This document shows, in pieces, positions 1-6,959 of a stretch of 64,000 bases of DNA. The notes beneath the pieces were generated by a model. That model saw only the letters and a list, made by a program, of their open reading frames with translations, was not told where the DNA came from and searched no databases. Numbering within the stretch: position 1 is the stretch's first letter; each line of letters starts with the position of its first letter. This DNA is from Variovorax sp. OAS795 (lineage in GTDB: Bacteria; Pseudomonadota; Gammaproteobacteria; Burkholderiales; Burkholderiaceae_C). The translations under genes and the position numbers were made by a program. Where the stretch lies: NCBI RefSeq assembly GCF_040546685.1, contig NZ_JBEPOH010000001.1:2914001-2978000 (forward strand). Direction: 5' to 3'.

Positions 1-1
1 C

Positions 2-511
2 CGCAGCCTTGCGCGCTTCACGTTGCGTGGCATTCCGCCGATGGCGGCCGGTGCCGCACGCATCCGCGTGACCTTCACCGTCGATGCCGATGGCCTGCTG
101 AGCGTCAGCGCCAAAGAGCAGGGCAGCGGCGTCGAGGCCAGCGTCACCGTCAAGCCTTCGTACGGGCTTTCGGACGACCAGATCGCGACCATGCTGCAGG
201 AGAGCTTTTCCACCGCGCAGCAGGACATGCAGGCGCGTGCGCTCGTCGAGGCCCGCGTCGATGCCGAACGCATGCTGCTTGCCACGCAGAGCGCGCTCGA
301 TGCCGACGGCGACCTGCTCGAAGCGCAAGAGCGCGCCGCCATCGATGCATCGATGGCGCGGCTGCGCGAAGCCGCGAAAGGCAGCAACGAAGCGGCGGCC
401 ATCGAAGCGGCCACCAAGGCCCTGGCCAACGACACCGAAGCCTTTGCCGCCCAGCGCATGAACGCGGGCATTGCACGCGCGTTGTCGGGCCGCAAGGTCG
501 AATCCCTCTAA
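2..511 (+). CDS. hscA: Fe-S cluster assembly chaperone HscA, C-terminal part (5' end outside window)
   Basis: This is the C-terminal 169 residues of a DnaK-type (Hsp70) chaperone that helps IscU pass Fe-S clusters to apoproteins. The frame is open from the left edge. It begins in the substrate-binding beta domain, with a '[10 protein letters not shown]' segment and then '[13 protein letters not shown]', as in HscA and DnaK. A charged Ala-rich helical lid follows. The C-terminus lacks the acidic EEVD-like tail of DnaK, which favours HscA. The ferredoxin gene starts 7 nt downstream, the usual isc operon order (hscB-hscA-fdx). The ATPase domain lies outside the window. Confidence 0.9.
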   Translation, partial: RSLARFTLRGIPPMAAGAARIRVTFTVDADGLLSVSAKEQGSGVEASVTVKPSYGLSDDQIATMLQESFSTAQQDMQARALVEARVDAERMLLATQSALDADGDLLEAQERAAIDASMARLREAAKGSNEAAAIEAATKALANDTEAFAAQRMNAGIARALSGRKVESL

Positions 512-518
512 GAACAAC

Positions 519-857
519 ATGCCCACCATCAAGATATTTCCGCATCCCGAGTACTGCCCCGAGGGTGCAGAAATCAAGGCCCCGGCAGGCACTTCGATCT
601 GCGAGGCACTGCTGGACAACCACATCGACATCGAGCATGCGTGCGAGATGAGCTGCGCCTGCACCACCTGCCACGTCATCGTGCGCCAGGGGTTCAGCTC
701 GCTGAACGAAGCCGAGGAGGGCGAGGAAGACCTGCTGGACCGCGCCTGGGGCCTGGAGCCACAATCGCGCCTCAGCTGCCAGGCCATCCTGGCGCAGGAA
801 GACGTGACGATCGAGATTCCCAAGTACTCGATCAACCACGCCAAGGAAAACCACTGA
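519..857 (+). CDS. fdx: ISC-type [2Fe-2S] ferredoxin
   Basis: This 112-residue adrenodoxin-type ferredoxin supplies electrons for Fe-S cluster assembly by IscS/IscU. The ligand spacing is exact: Cys42-x5-Cys48-x2-Cys51 and then Cys87, with an extra Cys46 as in other Isc ferredoxins. I chose the ATG at 519 because the protein then begins MPTIKIFPH, the family's usual N-terminus. The longer frame from 471 would overlap hscA. The stop codon shares one base with the next ATG (TGATG), so translation of the following exonuclease is probably coupled. Confidence 0.95.
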   Translation: MPTIKIFPHPEYCPEGAEIKAPAGTSICEALLDNHIDIEHACEMSCACTTCHVIVRQGFSSLNEAEEGEEDLLDRAWGLEPQSRLSCQAILAQEDVTIEIPKYSINHAKENH

Positions 858-1564
858 TGTCGCGCCAGATCGTCCTCGACACCGAAACCACCGGCCTTTC
901 CGCCGAGAACGGCGACCGCGTCATCGAGCTGGGCTGCGTGGAGCTGTTTGCGCGCAAGCTCACCGGCAACGACCTGCACATCTACTTCAACCCCGAGCGC
1001 GAGAGCCATGAAGACGCGCTCAAGGTGCACGGCCTGACGACCGACTTCCTGCGCGACAAGCCGAAGTTCGCCACCCTGGCCGGCGACATCGTCGAGTACT
1101 TGCGCGGCGCCGAACTGATCATCCACAACGCGGCCTTCGACGTCGGCTTTCTCAACAAGGAGCTCGAGTTGGCTGGCCTGCCGCCGCTGCGCACCTTCGT
1201 CGGCGAAGTGACCGACACGCTGGCCATGGCCAAGCAGGTCTATCCGGGCAAGCGCAATTCGCTCGATGCGCTGTGCGATCGCTTCGGCGTCGATCGCTCG
1301 AACCGCACCTTCCACGGTGCCAAGCTCGACGCCCAGCTGCTGGCCGACGTCTACATCAACCTGACGCGCGGGCAGGATGCGCTCCTGATCGACGTGTCGT
1401 CCAACGAGCCGGCGCCGGGCAGCACCGTGGTGACCATCGACCTCAGCCAGTTCGACCTGCCGGTCATCCTGGCAGGCGAGCAGGAGTTGGCCGCGCATGA
1501 AGCGCTGTTGTCGCAGCTCGACAAATCGAGCAACGGACGCACGCTCTTTCGCCAATTCGGCTGA
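857..1564 (+). CDS. dnaQ: DnaQ-family 3'-5' exonuclease, DNA polymerase III epsilon subunit
   Basis: This 235-residue DEDD exonuclease is probably the proofreading epsilon subunit of DNA polymerase III. The ExoI motif is DTETTG with Asp8 and Glu10. The ExoII region has 'HNAAFDVGFLN' and ExoIII has 'HGAKLDAQLLADVY', giving the His and Asp expected of the DEDDh class. The length fits epsilon proteins, including a short C-terminal tail that would bind the alpha subunit. The start at 857 overlaps the fdx stop by one base. Pairing of dnaQ with isc genes recurs in Burkholderiales as I recall. A stand-alone DnaQ-like exonuclease is the alternative, but no second copy is visible here. Confidence 0.88.
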   Translation: MSRQIVLDTETTGLSAENGDRVIELGCVELFARKLTGNDLHIYFNPERESHEDALKVHGLTTDFLRDKPKFATLAGDIVEYLRGAELIIHNAAFDVGFLNKELELAGLPPLRTFVGEVTDTLAMAKQVYPGKRNSLDALCDRFGVDRSNRTFHGAKLDAQLLADVYINLTRGQDALLIDVSSNEPAPGSTVVTIDLSQFDLPVILAGEQELAAHEALLSQLDKSSNGRTLFRQFG

Positions 1565-1571
1565 AATGCTG

Positions 1572-1580
1572 TGGCATAAT
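1572..1580 (+). promoter_or_regulatory. Candidate extended -10 promoter for tRNA-Val
   Basis: TGG followed by CATAAT forms an extended -10 element about 64 nt upstream of the tRNA. No good -35 hexamer is visible at the usual spacing. The dnaQ stop lies just upstream, so an independent tRNA promoter is expected near here. Confidence 0.4.
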
Positions 1581-1643
1581 CAAAGGCTTCGCGCAACGCG
1601 ATTAATTCCGGGGCACTGCACTTGCAGCGCCAAGGGGTTTGCA

Positions 1644-1718
1644 GGGCGGTTAGCTCAGGGGTAGAGCACAGCATTCACACTGCTGGGGTCGGAGGTTCGA
1701 AACCTCCACCGCCCACCA
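1644..1718 (+). tRNA. tRNA-Val (anticodon CAC)
   Basis: The sequence folds as a cloverleaf. The acceptor strand GGGCGGT pairs with ACCGCCC at 1708-1714, and A plus an encoded CCA end follow. The anticodon stem CAGCA/TGCTG encloses the loop TTCACAC, giving anticodon CAC, which reads GTG valine codons. The T arm is GGAGG-TTCGAAA-CCTCC. The D arm contains TTAGCTCAGGGGTAGAGC. The total length is 75 nt including CCA. Confidence 0.97.
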
Positions 1719-1737
1719 ATTTCCTCGAAAATGAATC

Positions 1738-1771
1738 AGCGACTTGGATTGCCCAAGTCGCTTTTTGTTTT
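1738..1771 (+). terminator. Rho-independent terminator after tRNA-Val
   Basis: A perfect 10-bp stem (AGCGACTTGG with CCAAGTCGCT) closes a 5-nt loop. It is followed by a T-rich tract (TTTTTGTTTT) 20 nt past the tRNA end. Confidence 0.9.
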
Positions 1772-1898
1772 GTGCGCCGCAAGTGCTCGGCGGTGGGGTG
1801 GGCGGGCTCGACTGTCGGCCCGTGCCGACGCCCACTGTCGCCTCGCACCTGCGCAATTTCCTGGCGGAGCGCGTACACGACAGGGAAGGAGACTCCCC

Positions 1899-2009
1899 AT
1901 GGCCACTCATCCCGACATTCCGCCCGACCTGCCCGTGGAACCCGACGAAGGACCGAGCACGCCGCCGGACGATCCGACCGATCCCGAACCGCCTCCCACC
2001 ACCTCGTGA
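1899..2009 (+). CDS. Small Pro/Asp-rich hypothetical protein (36 aa)
   Basis: This short open frame encodes 36 residues beginning MATHPDIPPDLP. Of these, 14 are proline and 9 are Asp or Glu. An excellent ribosome-binding site (AAGGAG at 1886-1891) lies 7 nt before the ATG. It sits 128 nt after the tRNA terminator and 31 nt before an FAD oxidoreductase gene. No domain, signal or membrane segment is visible, and the chain is probably disordered. The ribosome site and biased composition argue that it is real. I recall similar short 'PPDLPVEPDEGP' peptides in related bacteria but cannot verify that. Function unknown. Confidence 0.6.
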   Translation: MATHPDIPPDLPVEPDEGPSTPPDDPTDPEPPPTTS

Positions 2010-2040
2010 ACAGGCGCGCGAGCCGCGATAAGCTCGCGCG

Positions 2041-3144
2041 ATGGATGAACTTGATTGCGCCGTCATCGGCGGCGGAGTGGTGGGCCTGGCCGTGGCACGC
2101 GCGTTGGCGCTGGCCGGCCGGGAGGTGGTGGTGCTGGAGGCGGAAGGTGCCATCGGGACGGGCACGAGTTCGCGCAACAGCGAGGTGATCCACGCGGGCA
2201 TCTACTACCCTCAAGGCTCGCTCAAGGCGCGCCTTTGTGTCGAGGGCAAGCAGATGCTCTACGCCTACGCGGCAGAGCGGGGCGTGCCGCACCGTCGCTG
2301 CGGCAAGCTCATCGTGGCGACCTCGCCCGGGCAGGTCGGCGAGCTCGAGAGCATCCGCGCCAAGGCGGCCGCCAATGGCGTCGACGATCTCGTGCTGCTG
2401 ACCTCCCAACAGGTCAAGGCGATGGAGCCGCAACTGCATTGTGAGGCGGCGCTGCATTCGCCAAGCACCGGCATCGTCGACAGCCACGCGCTCATGCTGA
2501 GCCTGCTGGGCGACATGGAAAATGCCGGCGGCATGCTGGCGCTCAAATCTCCCGTCGCGCGGGCCGAGTGCGGCGCGGACGGCATCGTTCTCGTCGCGGG
2601 CGACGGAACCGCGTTGCGCTGCCACAGCGTGGTCAATGCCGCGGGCCTCGGCGCTCCCGACCTTGCCAGGCGATTCGATGGCCTGCCCGCCGTGGCCATT
2701 CCCAACGCCTACTTCGCCAAGGGCAACTATTTCACCCTGGCGGGCCGCGCGCCGTTCAGCCGGCTCGTCTACCCGGTGCCCGAGCCCGGCGGCTTGGGCG
2801 TGCACCTGACGATCGACCTGGGCGGCCAGGCCAAGTTCGGGCCCGACGTGCAGTGGGTGCAGTCGGCCGGCGACCTGGTGGTGGACCCGGCACGCGGCGA
2901 TGGTTTCTATGCCGAGGTGCGCAAGTATTGGCCCGCCTTGCCCGACGGCGCACTGATCCCGGGCTACGCCGGCATGCGGCCCAAGATTTCGGGCCCGGGC
3001 GAAGCGGCGCGCGACTTCATGATCGACGGACCCGCATCGCATGGCGTACGCGGGCTGGTCAATCTCTTCGGCATCGAGTCGCCGGGGCTCACGAGCAGCC
3101 TGGCCATCGGTCGCTACGTGGCCGACCTGCTCGACGGCCGCTGA
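2041..3144 (+). CDS. FAD-dependent oxidoreductase, L-2-hydroxyglutarate oxidase-like (DAO family)
   Basis: This 367-residue flavoprotein is of the D-amino-acid-oxidase fold. The N-terminal dinucleotide-binding motif is GGGVVG with a following 'VVVLEAE' strand end. The segments '[15 protein letters not shown]' and '[17 protein letters not shown]' are typical of the LhgO/YgaF group, which oxidises L-2-hydroxyglutarate to 2-oxoglutarate. The C-terminal '[13 protein letters not shown]' and '[16 protein letters not shown]' complete the FAD site. Length matches the family (about 370-420). It stands alone, with a DUF883 gene 146 nt downstream. The substrate is inferred from family resemblance only; other hydroxy-acid oxidases of this fold are possible. 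Confidence 0.82.
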   Translation: MDELDCAVIGGGVVGLAVARALALAGREVVVLEAEGAIGTGTSSRNSEVIHAGIYYPQGSLKARLCVEGKQMLYAYAAERGVPHRRCGKLIVATSPGQVGELESIRAKAAANGVDDLVLLTSQQVKAMEPQLHCEAALHSPSTGIVDSHALMLSLLGDMENAGGMLALKSPVARAECGADGIVLVAGDGTALRCHSVVNAAGLGAPDLARRFDGLPAVAIPNAYFAKGNYFTLAGRAPFSRLVYPVPEPGGLGVHLTIDLGGQAKFGPDVQWVQSAGDLVVDPARGDGFYAEVRKYWPALPDGALIPGYAGMRPKISGPGEAARDFMIDGPASHGVRGLVNLFGIESPGLTSSLAIGRYVADLLDGR

Positions 3145-3289
3145 TGCAAGAGCCAACGCGAGTCCGCATGCGCAAGTCTGCAGAACTGTCTCGCACGAGG
3201 GGCTTTTGTGCCTGTAACATGACACCACGCCATTTGCTGGCGTGAAGCCGCCGGCGCGGTGCCGGTGTCATCACGGAGGAAAGATTCCA

Positions 3290-3586
3290 ATGAGTGCATC
3301 CAACAACATCGAAGCGGCAGCCGAAGACATCGCGAGCGACGTGCGCGGCGTGCTGGCCAGCAAGGACCTGGATTCGGTTCCCCACATCAAGGCGCTGCGC
3401 CAACGCATCGACACCAAGCTCGCCATCGCGCGCGAGCTCGCGGCAGAAAAAAGCAAGCTCGCAGCCCAGAAGGCCCGTGAAGCGGCCAACAGCGCCAACG
3501 CCTACGCCCATGACGAGCCGTGGCAGATCGCCGGTGCAGCCCTGGCCGTTGGCGTGCTGGTGGGTTTGCTGCTTGGCCGCCGCTGA
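3290..3586 (+). CDS. DUF883 (YqjD/ElaB-like) membrane-anchored protein
   Basis: This 98-residue protein has a long amphipathic, charged helical region rich in Ala, Lys and Glu. It ends in a single C-terminal membrane segment of the form 'AGAALAVGVLVGLLLGRR', the hallmark of the YqjD/ElaB family. E. coli homologues sit in the inner membrane and associate with ribosomes in stationary phase. The ATG at 3290 has a GGAGGA site about 10 nt upstream. The next gene, 49 nt on, encodes a YqjE-type membrane protein, matching the E. coli yqjD-yqjE-yqjK order. The two genes are probably co-transcribed. Confidence 0.88.
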   Translation: MSASNNIEAAAEDIASDVRGVLASKDLDSVPHIKALRQRIDTKLAIARELAAEKSKLAAQKAREAANSANAYAHDEPWQIAGAALAVGVLVGLLLGRR

Positions 3587-3634
3587 CCTGAACGTACACC
3601 GCCGCATCGTCCCTCGCCGAGCGGGAGCCGGCGC

Positions 3635-4363
3635 ATGAGGTTGCTGTCCTTGTTCGGGCTCGATGCCCGCTTGCGGCGGCTGCGCATTGCCGCGGGCGAA
3701 GGCGCGTTGGCGGCGGAAGACCGCGTGCAACTCCTGCGCATGGCGTGGGAGGACGAGAAGCAGCGCCTCAAGCTGATGCTCGTGCTGGTGATTGCCGTGC
3801 TCGGGCTCACCACGGTGGCGGTGGCATTGCTGTCGATGGCCGTGGTGGTGCATTTCTGGGAAACGCCTCACCGCATCATGGCGGCGTGGGTGGTGGCCGG
3901 CGTGTGGATCCTGCTCTGGCTGGGAGCCGCATTGGGCCTGTACATGAGCCTTCGCAATGCATCGGGCAGCTTCGATCCGGCGCGGCGAGAGTTCGAACGC
4001 GACTGGGAATGGGTTCAGGACAGCTTCGGGTTCGGCAAGGATCCGGACCAGGACGCAGAAGCGCCACGCCCGCCGCGGCCCGCCACGCGCGAGGAACTGC
4101 TCGCGCGCATGGAGCGCCAGCGCGAACGCATCGCGACGATGCAGGGGGGGCGCGCGGCGCAGCAGCCGGCCGGTGCGCCGGGTGGCGCTTCGTCCGAAGC
4201 GCCTCCGGCCGACGAATCGGCCTCCGCCGCGGCTTTGCGCATTGCCAGGGAGCATCCGGTGGCCACCGGCGTCGTTGCCGCGGTGGCCATGGTGGTGATC
4301 CGGCCCCGGCGGCTGCTGCGCTGGGCCGCACTCATTGCGCCGGTGCTCTGGCGCATGCGCTGA
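3635..4363 (+). CDS. YqjE-type 'phage holin family' membrane protein with YqjK-like C-terminal tail
   Basis: This 242-residue protein has two adjacent membrane helices at about residues 47-72 and 82-104, as in the DUF1469/holin-superfamily protein YqjE. A charged linker (about 110-200) is rich in Arg, Glu, Ala and Pro. The C-terminus carries a third hydrophobic stretch within 'EHPVATGVVAAVAMVVIRP' and an Arg-rich end, which resembles the small protein YqjK. It follows the DUF883 gene, so yqjD, yqjE and a yqjK-like segment appear here as two genes instead of three. The holin name is historical; nothing around it is phage-like. Its envelope role is unknown. Confidence 0.75.
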   Translation: MRLLSLFGLDARLRRLRIAAGEGALAAEDRVQLLRMAWEDEKQRLKLMLVLVIAVLGLTTVAVALLSMAVVVHFWETPHRIMAAWVVAGVWILLWLGAALGLYMSLRNASGSFDPARREFERDWEWVQDSFGFGKDPDQDAEAPRPPRPATREELLARMERQRERIATMQGGRAAQQPAGAPGGASSEAPPADESASAAALRIAREHPVATGVVAAVAMVVIRPRRLLRWAALIAPVLWRMR

Positions 4364-4387
4364 AGAGAGAAGAAAAACGAAAGAGGC

Positions 4388-5470
4388 TCAGGCGGCGCTG
4401 CGGCCTTGCTGCAGCAACGCCTGTGCCGCTTCCCGCACCAGCGCCGGGCCGCGGTAGATGAGGCCGGTGTAGATCTGCACCACGTCGGCGCCCGCCTCGA
4501 TCTTGGCCTTGGCATCCGCCGCGCTCAGGACCCCGCCCACCCCGATGATCGGAAAAGCCGCACCCAGGGCAGCCCGCAGCTGTGCGATCACGCGGTTGCT
4601 GGCTTCGCGCACCGGGGCGCCGGACAAGCCGCCCGCTTCGCCGGCATGCGGCAGGCCCGCCACCGCGTCGCGCGCGAGCGTGGTGTTGGTGGCAATCACA
4701 CCATCCATGCCGTGGCGCTGCAGCGTGGCGGCAATCACCGCGACCTGGCCTTCGTCGAGGTCGGGCGCGATCTTCACGAACAGCGGCACGCGCCGGCCGC
4801 CGCGTTCGGCAAGCGCCTGGCGCCGCTCGGCCATGGCGCCGAGCAGCGCGTCGAGGGCCTCGTCGCTCTGCAGCGTGCGCAGGTTGGCGGTATTGGGGCT
4901 CGAGATGTTGATGGTCACGTAGTCGGCATGCGCATACACGCCGTCAAGGCAGGCCAGGTAGTCGTCCACCGCACGCTCGATGGGCGTGGTGGCGTTCTTT
5001 CCGATGTTGAGCCCGAGCAGCATGGGCTTCCTGCCGGTGCCGCCCGCGTTCTTGCGGAAGCGCGCCTTCTGCACGTTGGCGAGGAAGGCATCGAGCCCTT
5101 CGTTGTTGAAGCCGAGCCGGTTGATGAGCGCGTCGCGCTGCGGCAGGCGGAACATGCGCGGCTTGGGATTGCCAGGCTGCGCTTTGGGCGTGACGGTACC
5201 GACCTCGACAAAGCCGAAGCCCATGGCGGCAAAGGCGTCGATGCAGCGCGCGTTCTTGTCGAGCCCGGCCGCCAGGCCCACGCGATTCGGAAATTGCAGT
5301 CCTGCGAGCGTGACCGGATCGTCCACGCGCGGCGCCGCATAGGCGCAGGCGAGCGGGGTGTTCTGCGTGCGGGCCAGGCCGTCGAGCGTGAGTTCGTGGG
5401 CATGCTCCGGGTCGAAGCCGAACAGGAAAGGCCGGGCCAGGCCGTAGAGCGAAGAGGGGAGCAGGGGCAT
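4388..5470 (-). CDS. pyrD: Dihydroorotate dehydrogenase (quinone), class 2
   Basis: This FMN enzyme oxidises dihydroorotate to orotate with quinone as acceptor, the fourth step of pyrimidine synthesis, at the inner membrane. The 360-residue product begins [17 protein letters not shown], the class 2 N-terminal helix that binds quinone. Conserved FMN and substrate segments are visible: '[12 protein letters not shown]', '[17 protein letters not shown]', 'NRLGFNNEG', '[11 protein letters not shown]' and '[12 protein letters not shown]'. The frame is open a further 38 codons upstream, but I chose the ATG at 5470 because it gives the family N-terminus. It diverges from rpiA across 40 nt. Confidence 0.96.
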   Translation of the reverse strand: MPLLPSSLYGLARPFLFGFDPEHAHELTLDGLARTQNTPLACAYAAPRVDDPVTLAGLQFPNRVGLAAGLDKNARCIDAFAAMGFGFVEVGTVTPKAQPGNPKPRMFRLPQRDALINRLGFNNEGLDAFLANVQKARFRKNAGGTGRKPMLLGLNIGKNATTPIERAVDDYLACLDGVYAHADYVTINISSPNTANLRTLQSDEALDALLGAMAERRQALAERGGRRVPLFVKIAPDLDEGQVAVIAATLQRHGMDGVIATNTTLARDAVAGLPHAGEAGGLSGAPVREASNRVIAQLRAALGAAFPIIGVGGVLSAADAKAKIEAGADVVQIYTGLIYRGPALVREAAQALLQQGRSAA

Positions 5471-5472
5471 CG

Positions 5473-5478
5473 GATAAT
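5473..5478 (+). promoter_or_regulatory. Candidate -10 box for rpiA
   Basis: GATAAT lies between the divergent pyrD and rpiA starts. A transcript starting about 7 nt later would begin just before the ATG at 5490. It would leave a 26-nt leader with an AAGGA site for the ATG at 5511, which supports the later rpiA start. No clear -35 is seen. Confidence 0.3.
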
Positions 5479-5510
5479 TCTCGACTTCAATGAGCCAAGG
5501 ATTCTCCGCG

Positions 5511-6239
5511 ATGACAGCACCCGTTTCTCCTTCTTCCGTACCTGGCGATGGCGCCACCGGCGCGATCTCCAAGGACGAGCTCAAGGCCCAGGTCGGCCGG
5601 GCGGCGCTGGCCTATGTGGCGAAAGGCGAGATCGTCGGCGTGGGCACCGGCTCGACCGTGAACAAATTCATCGACGCGCTGGCGACGATCAAGGACCAGA
5701 TCAAGGGTGCGGTGTCCAGCTCGGTGGCTTCGACCGAGCGCCTGCGCGCGCTCGGCATTCCGGTGTTCGACAGCAACGAGGTCGAGGAACTGGGGGTCTA
5801 CATCGACGGTGCCGACGAGATCGACCACCACGGCTTCATGGTGAAGGGCGGCGGCGCGGCGCTCACGCGCGAAAAGATCGTGGCCGCGCAGTCGCGCCGT
5901 TTCGTCTGCATTGCCGATGCGTCCAAGCTGGTCGATGTGCTGGGCGCGTTTCCGCTGCCGGTGGAGGTGATTCCGATGGCGGCGCGCCGGGTCATGCGGC
6001 AGTTCGAAGCCATGGGCGGCATCGCGCAGGTGCGGGAGAAAGACGGCCTGCCGCTGGTGACCGACAACGGCCAGCACATCGTCGACGTCACGGGGCTGCG
6101 GATCAGCGATCCGCTCGCGTTCGAATCCGAGGTGAGCCAATGGCCCGGCGTGGTCACGGTCGGCGTGTTCGCGCACCAGAAAGCCCACGTGTGCCTGCTC
6201 GGCACCGCTTCCGGCGTGCAAACGCTTCGTTTCGACTGA
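5511..6239 (+). CDS. rpiA: Ribose-5-phosphate isomerase A
   Basis: RpiA interconverts ribose 5-phosphate and ribulose 5-phosphate in the pentose phosphate pathway. Hallmark segments are '[16 protein letters not shown]' (phosphate binding), 'IDGADEID' (catalytic acidic residues) and '[16 protein letters not shown]' (catalytic Lys/Glu region). The C-terminal '[17 protein letters not shown]' also fits. The product is 242 residues from the ATG at 5511, which has AAGGA at 5497-5501. An ATG at 5490 in the same frame would add seven residues. The first roughly 20 residues are Ser/Pro-rich and probably disordered, an extension relative to the 219-residue E. coli enzyme. Confidence 0.95.
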   Translation: MTAPVSPSSVPGDGATGAISKDELKAQVGRAALAYVAKGEIVGVGTGSTVNKFIDALATIKDQIKGAVSSSVASTERLRALGIPVFDSNEVEELGVYIDGADEIDHHGFMVKGGGAALTREKIVAAQSRRFVCIADASKLVDVLGAFPLPVEVIPMAARRVMRQFEAMGGIAQVREKDGLPLVTDNGQHIVDVTGLRISDPLAFESEVSQWPGVVTVGVFAHQKAHVCLLGTASGVQTLRFD

Positions 6240-6281
6240 AGCAAGCCCGCCGGCAAAGGCCGGCAACGGGTTGCCAGCCGC

Positions 6282-6929
6282 TCAGAACTTGATGCCGGCC
6301 GGGTTGCTCGGGCTCGGGCCGCTGGGAGCGGGAGCCGCCTGCTGCTGCGGCGCAGGCACTGGCGCGGCGGGCTCGGGTGCGGCGGGCGCCGCCTGCTGCG
6401 CAACCATCGGCCGTGCCGGCGGATTGCGGTAGTCCACGGGCAGGCTGTTGCTCTTCGGATAGCCCGCGGCGTCGAGGTATTGCGACCATTCGGTATCCGA
6501 GAACCCCTTGAGCTGCTGGGAGCCGATGGTCAGCAGCGGCAGCGAAGCCCGGCCGGTCAGGCGCTGCAGTGCCTCGACGTCCTGGTTGCTCTTGACGGTG
6601 CGTTCCTCGAACGGGATGCCGCGCGTGATGAGCAGCGACCGGGCCGTGCCGCATGGCGCGCACTCGTCGCCGCTGTACAGCGTGACCGGGTAGCGCTGCG
6701 CGACCTGCCGCAGCTCATAAGGCAGCCCGGCGTTGGCCGGCGGTGCGCTGGCGCCCTGCGGGGCCGAGGCCGGTTCGGTGCTGGCCGTGGGCGCTCGGTC
6801 CGTGAAAGTGACCTTGCCGTTCTTGTCGACGTTGCGGTAGACCGGCTGGGCCATGGCACCGGCGGCAATCAGCAGCAGGGCGGGGGCGCACAGGCGATGC
6901 AAGGGGAATTTCTTGTAGGTCGGATGCAT
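6282..6929 (-). CDS. Exported DUF4124-glutaredoxin-like protein
   Basis: This 215-residue protein has a signal peptide (about residues 1-27, ending AMAQ). A DUF4124 module follows with 'VYRNVDKNGKVTFTDRAP' (29-46), then a glutaredoxin/thioredoxin-like fold. That fold has the redox pair Cys90-x2-Cys93 (CAPC), a 'GIPFEERTV' strand and a 'RASLPLLTIG' cis-Pro segment (about 83-150). The tail (about 165-215) is rich in Pro, Ala and Gln. It is probably a periplasmic thiol-disulfide protein; the partner is unknown. It converges on rpiA and shares no overlap with prlC, whose stop lies 31 nt upstream. Confidence 0.8.
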   Translation of the reverse strand: MHPTYKKFPLHRLCAPALLLIAAGAMAQPVYRNVDKNGKVTFTDRAPTASTEPASAPQGASAPPANAGLPYELRQVAQRYPVTLYSGDECAPCGTARSLLITRGIPFEERTVKSNQDVEALQRLTGRASLPLLTIGSQQLKGFSDTEWSQYLDAAGYPKSNSLPVDYRNPPARPMVAQQAAPAAPEPAAPVPAPQQQAAPAPSGPSPSNPAGIKF

Positions 6930-6959
6930 CGCCCGAGTATCGCAAGCTTCAGGCCCGCA

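Noticed and set aside
3635..4363. Phage holin and prophage remnant
   Set aside because: The holin label comes from the YqjE superfamily name. No integrase, lysin, structural gene or attachment site is near, and the neighbours are core genes.
5490..5513. rpiA start at the ATG at 5490
   Set aside because: The ATG at 5511 has AAGGA at a suitable distance and the extra seven residues are not family-like. The upstream start remains possible.
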